From: Longimicrobiaceae bacterium
GTDB taxonomy: Bacteria; Gemmatimonadota; Gemmatimonadetes; Longimicrobiales; Longimicrobiaceae
Assembly: GCA_030146875.1 (NCBI GenBank)
Contig: JASLAX010000165.1
Location: 1-14,185 of the forward strand
Direction: 5' to 3'
DNA: 14,185 nucleotides
The notes under the pieces are model-generated. The model did not search any database, was not told where the DNA came from, and saw only the letters and a list, made by a program, of their open reading frames with translations. Below, one piece after another: positions 8,478-14,185 of this stretch (its first letter is position 1; every line of letters starts with the position of its first letter). Made by a program: the position numbers and the translations under genes.

Positions 8478-8506
8478 TTGTGCCGCGCCGCGCGCGCCAG
8501 TAGTAT
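8478..8506 (+). promoter_or_regulatory. Candidate promoter for the caspase-cyclase-FecR operon
   Basis: TTGTGC (8478-8483), exactly 17 nt, and TAGTAT (8501-8506, four of six matches to TATAAT). It is the only AT-rich patch in the region. The predicted start near 8513 gives a leader of about 135 nt. Confidence 0.5.
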
Positions 8507-8646
8507 GACCGCGGGGATCCGCGCACCCGCGGCGCGGAGCCCCGGGCGCCTCCCCGGCGGCCGCCTCTCCCGGACGTCCCCACGCACCGAATCCCCTCCG
8601 CGCCCCTCCCGGCGCGACGCCCCCTTCCGCCTGGAGCCCATCCGCC

Positions 8647-10527
8647 ATGAAGGCACGTCTCCTCTACGCCGCGGCGGCGGTCCTTCTCACGGCCGCGTTC
8701 GCGCACCCGCGGCGCGACGACGCCCCCCGCAAGTGGGCCGTGGTGGTGGGCGTGGGCGACTACCTGAACTACGCCGACGAGGCCGGCGGAGACCTGCCCG
8801 GCGCGGTGAACGACGCCCGCGGCATGCGCGAGGTGCTGGTGGCCCGCTGGGGATTCCCCGCCGAGAACGTGCACATGCTGCTGGACGGTGCCGCCACGCG
8901 CGACGCCATCCGCCGCGAGCTGACGGAGTGGGTGCCCGCCAACGCGAAGCCGGGGGACCTGGTGGTCTTCTACTTCTCCGGCCACGGGTCGCAGACCTTC
9001 GACCGCGACGGCGACGAGGACGACGGGCTGGACGAGACCATCTGCCCCGCCGACGCCATGCGGAGCAACGCCACGAAGGACATCCGCGACGACGAGCTGG
9101 GCGGGTGGCTGCGCGCGCTCCCCACGCCCAACGTGACCGTCATCCTGGACTCCTGCCACTCGGGCACCGCCACCCGCGGCGCGGCGCCGTACGTCCGCGC
9201 CAAGGCCCTGAACCGGGCAGAGGCGACGGACCTGGCCCCCGCCGCGCGCCCCGCGGCCGCGTCCACGCGCGGGTCGGCGGACTCGTTCGGGGCGGGCGTG
9301 CTGGAGATCTCGGCCGCGGCGCCGGACCAGTTCGCCATGGAGACGATCTTCGAGTCCGACCGCGGCCTGCCGCGCCCGGGCGGCGCGTTCACCACCCCGC
9401 TGGTGCGCTACCTCTGGCAGGTGCCGCCGGGCACGACCTACGAGCAGGTCTTCCACCTGGTGCGCGACGCCGTGCGCCGCTCCAACTTCGCGCAGGACCC
9501 GCAGCTCTCCCGCGTGGCGACGCGCGGGACGCCCCTCTTCACCCTCCCCGGCGAGACCCCGGCCGCCACGCCGACGCGCCCCGCCGCCGCGGCCCCGGTG
9601 CGCGCCACCGTCGTCTCCGCCGGGCCGGAGGGCGTGGAGCTGGACGCCGCCCGCGCGGCGGGGATCCCGCAGGGCACGCTCTTCCGCGCCGGCGGCGCGG
9701 TCCTCTCCGTCACCGGGGGGGACGGCGCACGGGTGCGGGCGCGGCTGGCGAGCGGCTCGGCGCCGGCGGCGGGGACGCCGGCTGCGCTGGTGGCCTGGGC
9801 CCACCCCGCCCCGCTCCTGCGCGTCTCGGTCTCCGCCCTGGCCGCGGGCGACGCGGCCGCGGTGCAGCGCGCCATGGCGCCGCTCGCTCACGTGGTCCTG
9901 CAGACGGACGTCACCGCCCCGGCGCAGCTCCTCCTTCGCCGCGACCCCGACGCCTGGGTGCTCTCCGGCGCCGACGGCTCCGTCCGCCGCCGCTTCTCCG
10001 GGAGCGCGGAGGAGGCCGCGGCGCAGCTCGCCCCCGCGCTGCGGCAGGAGCAGGCGGCGCTGGCGCTGGCGTCGCTGGAGAACCCGGGGCAGGCGATCCC
10101 GCTCGCCTTCGGCTTCGCGGGCGACCGCAACGCATTCCGCATCGGCGACGCGCTGGAGTTCCGCGTCCGCGCGGGGGGCGACGGCTACCTGACCATCGTG
10201 GACGTGGACCCGGCGGGGAAGGTGACCGTCGTCTACCCCAACCGCTTCGAGCCCGAGGGCCGCGTGCGCGCCGGCGAGGAGGTGGTGATCCCCTCCCCCG
10301 GCGCCGGCTTCGCCTTCCAGGTGGAGGAGCCCACCGGCCGCGGGGTGGTCCGCGCGTTCCTGACCGAGCGCCCGCTGGCCCTGGCCTTCGAGCAGGGCGA
10401 CGCCGCCCGCGCCGAGGACGTGTGGGAGGCGGTCCGCCGCGCCGCGGGGGCGCCGGCCGGCCGCGCGGCGCCGGTGCCGGTCGCCGGGTGGGCGACGGCC
10501 TCGGTGGTCTACGACTTCACCCCGTGA
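8647..10527 (+). CDS. Exported caspase-family (C14) cysteine protease with DUF4384-like C-terminus
   Basis: 626 residues. A signal peptide (about 1-19, MKARLLYAAAAVLLTAAFA) predicts export. The peptidase C14 domain (about 27-290) starts WAVVVGVGDYL and has the His-Cys dyad: H113 in YFSGHGSQ and C170 in ILDSCHSG. An acidic loop between them (119-130, DRDGDEDDGLDE) is typical of metacaspase-like enzymes and could bind calcium; such enzymes usually cut after Arg or Lys. A Pro/Ala-rich linker and a poorly recognised region (300-475) follow, then a DUF4384-like beta domain (about 480-585; GDGYLTIVDVDPAGKVTVVYPN). The ATG has GGAG 10 nt upstream. First gene of a three-gene operon, 16 nt before the cyclase. 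Intact residues suggest an active protease; the substrate is unknown, and the CHASE2 domain or the FecR-like protein are natural candidates because they share the compartment. Confidence 0.93.
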   Translation: MKARLLYAAAAVLLTAAFAHPRRDDAPRKWAVVVGVGDYLNYADEAGGDLPGAVNDARGMREVLVARWGFPAENVHMLLDGAATRDAIRRELTEWVPANAKPGDLVVFYFSGHGSQTFDRDGDEDDGLDETICPADAMRSNATKDIRDDELGGWLRALPTPNVTVILDSCHSGTATRGAAPYVRAKALNRAEATDLAPAARPAAASTRGSADSFGAGVLEISAAAPDQFAMETIFESDRGLPRPGGAFTTPLVRYLWQVPPGTTYEQVFHLVRDAVRRSNFAQDPQLSRVATRGTPLFTLPGETPAATPTRPAAAAPVRATVVSAGPEGVELDAARAAGIPQGTLFRAGGAVLSVTGGDGARVRARLASGSAPAAGTPAALVAWAHPAPLLRVSVSALAAGDAAAVQRAMAPLAHVVLQTDVTAPAQLLLRRDPDAWVLSGADGSVRRRFSGSAEEAAAQLAPALRQEQAALALASLENPGQAIPLAFGFAGDRNAFRIGDALEFRVRAGGDGYLTIVDVDPAGKVTVVYPNRFEPEGRVRAGEEVVIPSPGAGFAFQVEEPTGRGVVRAFLTERPLALAFEQGDAARAEDVWEAVRRAAGAPAGRAAPVPVAGWATASVVYDFTP

Positions 10528-10543
10528 CGGCGGGGCGCGGCGG

Positions 10544-12658
10544 ATGATCCGCCGGCGGCTGCTGGTGGAGCCGGCGATCGCGGTGGGGAGCGCCGCGCTG
10601 GCGCTCCTGCTGACCGGCACCTCCATCCCCAAGAAGCTCTTCGACCCCGTGGAGCAGACCACGCGCGACTGGCGCGTGCGCTCCGTGCCGCGGCGCCCCG
10701 CGGCGGAGTCGCGGGTGGTGCTGGTGCTCTTCGACAGCGCCTCCGTGCGCGAGTGGCCGTACCTGGTCCCCTTCCCGCGCGCCGTGCTGGCCGACCTGGT
10801 GGACGCGATCTCCGCCGCCGGGGCCACGACGATCGGGCTGGACGTCTACCTGGACCGCCGCTACCCGCGCCTGGACTCGCTGGACCGCGGCGACGCGCGG
10901 CTCCGCGAGTCCATCCGCCGCGCCGGCAACGTGGTCCTGGCGTCGGCGACGGAGCAGGACGGCCGCCGCCGCGTGCCGGCCCCGCCCGACCCGTACTTCG
11001 CGCAGGTGGCGGCCGGGGTGGGGACCGCCGACACCCCCACGCCGTACGAGACGGTGCGCGACGCCGTGCTCACGGTGGACGTGGGAGACCGGCTGGTGCC
11101 CGGCTTCGCGACGGCGCTCTACGCGAACGCCCGCGGGCTGGACGCCGACTCGCTGATGCGCGCGACGCGGCGGGCGGGGCGGCTCTCGCTCCCCACCGTA
11201 CCCCGCGGCTACGCGCGGCTCCCGTCGTCCTCCCCCGTGCAGACGGTCCCGGTGCTCTTCGTGGGCCCGCCGTCGCGGACGGACGCGGAGGAGGTGACCT
11301 TCCCGGCCTTCTCCGCCTCCGCCATCCAGGCGCTGGGGCCGATGGTGCCGCCGGAGTGGTTCCGGGGGAAGATCGTCCTGCTGGGCAGCGGCTTCCACTA
11401 CGAGGAGCGCTTCCGCACCCCCTTCTACGACGAGCGGGGCGACGACGCCCGGATCGCCGGGTGGACGTACGGGGTGGAGGTCCACGCCAACGCGCTGGAG
11501 AACCTGCTCACCGGCCGCTGGCCGCGGCAGGTGCCGCTCGACTTCCGCCTGGCGTCGCTGGCCGTCGCCGCCCTGCTGGTCACCTTCCTCGCTTTCCGGA
11601 AGGGGATCCCCGTGGGCGTGGCCACCACGGTGGCGCTGCTGCTGGCGAACGGGCTGGCCGCCTTCCTGGTCTTCGGCGCGTACCGCCTGCAGCTCCCGGT
11701 GGTGGCGCCGTCGCTGGCGATGGTGCTGGCGTTCCTGGGGTCCACCAGCTACCTCTCGATCGTGGAGGGGCGCGAGAAGCGCCAGATCCGCCGCGCCTTC
11801 AGCCAGTACGTGCCCCCCGCGGTGGTCGCCGAGCTGGTGTCGGACCCCTCGCTGCTCAAGCTGGGCGGGGAGAAGCGCCCGGTCACCATCCTGTTCAGCG
11901 ACCTGGACGGCTTCACCTCCCTCTCCGAGACGCTGGACCCGCAGGAGCTGCTGGGGCTGCTGAACCGGTACCTGGACCAGATGACCAACCAGGTGCTGGC
12001 GGAGGGCGGCACGCTGGACAAGTACATCGGCGACGCGGTGATGGCGCTCTGGGGCGCCCCGGTGGCCCAGCCCGATCACGCGCTCCGGGGCTGCCGCAGC
12101 GCCCTGCGGATGCAGCGCCGGCTGCGGGAGCTCAATGGGAAGTGGGCGGCGGAGGGGGCGCCGGAGCTGCGGATGCGGGTGGGGATCAACACGGGGATGC
12201 CCGTGGTGGGCAACATCGGCGGCAAGGCGCGCTTCGACTACACCGCGCTCGGAGACGACGTCAACCTGGCGGCCCGCCTGGAGCCGGCCTGCAAGGCCTA
12301 CGGCGTGGGCATCCTCGTCTCCGACGACACCCGCCGCGCCGCGGGCGACGCGGTGGTGACCCGCGAGCTGGAGGTGCTGGGGGTGTACGGCCGCGCGGAG
12401 CCGCTCCCCGTGCACGAGCTGGTGGGGCTGGCGGGAGAGGTGCCGCCCGGGACGATGGAGGTGCTGGACGCCTTCGCGAAGGGGCTCGCGGCCTACCGCG
12501 GCCGCGACTTCGAGATGGCGGCGGTGTACTTCGGGGCGGCGCTGGACGTGGACCCCGCGGACGGACCCAGCCGCCTGTACCTGGAGCGGTGCCAGGCGTT
12601 CGTCGCCAGCCCGCCGCCCGCCGACTGGAGCTTCGTGGAGCGGCGGCAGATCAAGTGA
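10544..12658 (+). CDS. CHASE2-domain class III adenylate cyclase
   Basis: 704-residue membrane cyclase. One N-terminal membrane segment (about 9-26) precedes an extracytoplasmic CHASE2 sensor (about 35-330; LVLFDSASV, GLDVYLD, PPEWFRGKIVLLG). Three membrane helices follow (about 335-405), then a cytoplasmic class III cyclase domain (about 440-620): metal ligands D453 (FSDLDGF) and D497 (YIGDAVMALWG), substrate Lys K493, and transition-state residues N574 and R578 (DDVNLAARLE). The other base-recognition position appears to be T567 (DYTALGD), which places it with class IIIb cyclases. The last 70 residues form a TPR-like pair of helices. The ATG follows the caspase stop by 16 nt and lacks a strong Shine-Dalgarno, suggesting reinitiation. 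Product most likely cAMP; the CHASE2 ligand is unknown. Confidence 0.95.
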   Translation: MIRRRLLVEPAIAVGSAALALLLTGTSIPKKLFDPVEQTTRDWRVRSVPRRPAAESRVVLVLFDSASVREWPYLVPFPRAVLADLVDAISAAGATTIGLDVYLDRRYPRLDSLDRGDARLRESIRRAGNVVLASATEQDGRRRVPAPPDPYFAQVAAGVGTADTPTPYETVRDAVLTVDVGDRLVPGFATALYANARGLDADSLMRATRRAGRLSLPTVPRGYARLPSSSPVQTVPVLFVGPPSRTDAEEVTFPAFSASAIQALGPMVPPEWFRGKIVLLGSGFHYEERFRTPFYDERGDDARIAGWTYGVEVHANALENLLTGRWPRQVPLDFRLASLAVAALLVTFLAFRKGIPVGVATTVALLLANGLAAFLVFGAYRLQLPVVAPSLAMVLAFLGSTSYLSIVEGREKRQIRRAFSQYVPPAVVAELVSDPSLLKLGGEKRPVTILFSDLDGFTSLSETLDPQELLGLLNRYLDQMTNQVLAEGGTLDKYIGDAVMALWGAPVAQPDHALRGCRSALRMQRRLRELNGKWAAEGAPELRMRVGINTGMPVVGNIGGKARFDYTALGDDVNLAARLEPACKAYGVGILVSDDTRRAAGDAVVTRELEVLGVYGRAEPLPVHELVGLAGEVPPGTMEVLDAFAKGLAAYRGRDFEMAAVYFGAALDVDPADGPSRLYLERCQAFVASPPPADWSFVERRQIK

Positions 12659-12681
12659 CCCTTCGCAGCCAGAGGCCGCAC

Positions 12682-13635
12682 ATGCGCGTCCGACGACCTT
12701 CCCTCGCCCTGCTCGCGCTGGTGCTGCTGGCGCTCGCGCGGCCGGCGGCGGCGAGCGCCGCGGCGGACCCCATCGCCGTGCTGGTGCGCGCCACGAGCGG
12801 CGTGCAGGTGCAGCGCGCGGGCGCCCGCCCCGCCCCGGCGGCCGTCGGCATGCAGCTCCAGGCCGGCGACCAGGTGGTGATCCCCGTCCGCGGCACGGCG
12901 GTGGTCCTGCACCGCACCGGCCGCTCGCAGACGCTCACGCGCACCACGCGCCTGGCCGCGCCCACGACCGCCCGCCGCGCCGGCGTCTTCCGGCAGACGG
13001 TGCGCACGCTGGCCGAGGTGGCCGCGACCGACGCGCGAGCGCAGCCCAACCGGCAGGGGATGATCCGCCCCATCCCCGGCACGCCCGTCCCCATCTCGCC
13101 GCGGAACGAGATCCGCGTGGCCTCCACCCGCCCCGGCTTCACCTGGTTCCGGGTCCAGGGCGCGGACCTCTACCACGTGCAGGTGAAGCGCGCGGGCACG
13201 ACGGGGATGGGGGACCGCTACGCCGCCGGGGCCGACACGGCCTGGACGCTCCCTCGCACCGCCGCCGCGCTGGTGTCGGGCGGCTCGTACGAGTGGAGCG
13301 TGGAGGCCAGCGCCGGCGGCGAGGAGGGCCGCGCCGCGCCCCCGCAGCGATTCCGCGTCGCCACCCGGCAGGAGAACGCCGCCCTGGCCGCGAAGCTCCG
13401 CGAGCTGCGCCGCATGGGCCTGGACCCGGAGGGCGACGGCCTCTTCCTGGCCGCGGTCATCTACCGCGACGCGGGCTTCTTCTACGACGCGCAGGCGGCG
13501 CTGGACCGCCTCACCGCCACCGGTGCGGCCACGGGACGCGACTTCCACCTCCTGCGCGCCAGCGTCTACGACGCCCTGGGCCAGCTCGACCGCGCGCAGG
13601 ACGACTTCCGCACCGCCGACGCGATCCCCTCCTAG
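12682..13635 (+). CDS. Exported FecR-like protein with Ig-like and TPR-like regions
   Basis: 317 residues, third gene of the operon, 23 nt after the cyclase stop. AGAGG lies 6 nt before the ATG. A signal peptide (about 1-27) precedes a FecR-like beta region (about 30-110; IAVLVRATSGVQVQRAG, MQLQAGDQVVIPVRGTAVV). Next is an Ig/fibronectin-like stretch (about 145-230; RPGFTWFRVQGADLYHVQV, GGSYEWSVEA) and a TPR-like helical end (about 235-317; AAVIYRDAGFFYDAQAALDRL, RASVYDALGQLDRAQDDF). The domains are typical of protein- or carbohydrate-binding scaffolds; no catalytic residues are seen. Order and layout recall cyanobacterial DUF928-type proteins found near CHASE2/CHAT genes, though no sequence identity is claimed. 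Likely a periplasmic partner of CHASE2 or of the protease. Confidence 0.82.
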   Translation: MRVRRPSLALLALVLLALARPAAASAAADPIAVLVRATSGVQVQRAGARPAPAAVGMQLQAGDQVVIPVRGTAVVLHRTGRSQTLTRTTRLAAPTTARRAGVFRQTVRTLAEVAATDARAQPNRQGMIRPIPGTPVPISPRNEIRVASTRPGFTWFRVQGADLYHVQVKRAGTTGMGDRYAAGADTAWTLPRTAAALVSGGSYEWSVEASAGGEEGRAAPPQRFRVATRQENAALAAKLRELRRMGLDPEGDGLFLAAVIYRDAGFFYDAQAALDRLTATGAATGRDFHLLRASVYDALGQLDRAQDDFRTADAIPS

Positions 13636-13661
13636 CCCGCCCACCGACGGAGATGACCAGG

Positions 13662-13688
13662 GGCCGGCGTCCGTGGCGGACGCCGGCC
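13662..13688. terminator. Bidirectional hairpin between convergent genes
   Basis: GGCCGGCGTCCG (13662-13673) is the exact reverse complement of CGGACGCCGGCC (13677-13688); with a realistic loop the stem is 11 bp with five unpaired bases. It lies 27 nt after the FecR-like gene's stop and 10 nt from the stop of the minus-strand gene. No T-tract follows on either strand, so it is a structural barrier rather than a classic intrinsic terminator. Confidence 0.55.
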
Positions 13689-13698
13689 TCGTGGCCGC

Positions 13699-14185
<487 letters not shown>

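Larger units (their letters stand above)
8346..8646. promoter_or_regulatory. Divergent control region between MBL/HD-GYP and caspase/cyclase operons
   Basis: 301 nt without a convincing gene. It holds a candidate promoter on each strand and an inverted repeat between them, listed separately. The plus-strand leader (about 8513-8646) is C-rich and has no recognisable riboswitch; GGAG at 8633-8636 serves the caspase gene. A 17-nt sequence (8520-8536) recurs exactly at 8700-8716 within the caspase signal-peptide codons. Confidence 0.5.

Noticed and set aside
5413..10827. Minus-strand open frame of about 1800 codons running through the caspase gene
   Set aside because: Beyond 7416 it is Arg/Gly/Ala-rich and runs antisense or out of frame to well-supported genes. 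It reflects lack of stop codons in GC-rich DNA; the real gene starts at the GTG at 7416.
8647..12658. CBASS- or Pycsar-type phage defence (cyclase plus caspase effector)
   Set aside because: The caspase has a signal peptide, so it would not meet a cytoplasmic cyclic nucleotide; the cyclase has a periplasmic sensor domain and K/T residues typical of adenylate cyclases. No other defence genes are present.

Overview
The window is a very GC-rich bacterial stretch (long spurious open frames on the opposite strand, third codon positions almost all G/C). Gene content (NtrC-type and ANTAR response regulators, HD-GYP, caspase-like protease, CHASE2 cyclase) and the GCGGAGAC-type intergenic repeats fit an environmental bacterium such as Gemmatimonadota (Longimicrobium-like) or a deltaproteobacterial/myxobacterial relative. 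That assignment is inference and is not proven by any marker gene. The right end (13926-14185) is only C and A, which looks like an assembly artefact at a contig end.

Layout. (1) 1-3823, minus strand: a PilS-like six-TM histidine kinase and an NtrC/PilR-type sigma-54 activator overlap by 4 nt (GTGA). They are followed by an ANTAR response regulator whose RNA-binding domain is cut by an in-frame TAG. A probable promoter lies at 3891-3920. (2) 3824-4329: a divergent intergenic region of about 500 nt with a 12-bp perfect palindrome. (3) 4330-5109, plus: a conserved protein with a phage-appendage/tail-like C-terminal domain, followed by a strong intrinsic terminator and a long inverted repeat. 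(4) 5413-8345, minus: a metallo-beta-lactamase-fold phosphodiesterase-like protein and a GAF/HD-GYP protein, again overlapping by GTGA. (5) 8346-8646: a compact divergent control region with candidate promoters on both strands and a 9-bp inverted repeat between them. (6) 8647-13635, plus: a three-gene operon of exported caspase-like protease with a DUF4384-like tail, CHASE2 class III adenylate cyclase, and exported FecR-like/TPR protein. (7) 13636-13698: a hairpin between convergent genes, then the C-terminal end of a membrane protein running into the low-complexity end.

How it may work together. Every recognisable gene except 4330-5109 and the fragment at the right end belongs to signal transduction. 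The most interesting part is 5413-13635. One strand carries a cyclase with a periplasmic CHASE2 sensor, flanked by two genes whose products should also be exported (a caspase-like cysteine protease and a FecR-like/TPR protein). The other strand, sharing the control region, carries two predicted phosphodiester-cleaving enzymes (HD-GYP for c-di-GMP, and an MBL protein of a group that includes cyclic phosphodiesterases). This suggests a hub that senses and proteolyses outside the inner membrane and makes or degrades cyclic nucleotides inside. The grouping is seen directly; the functional link is inferred.
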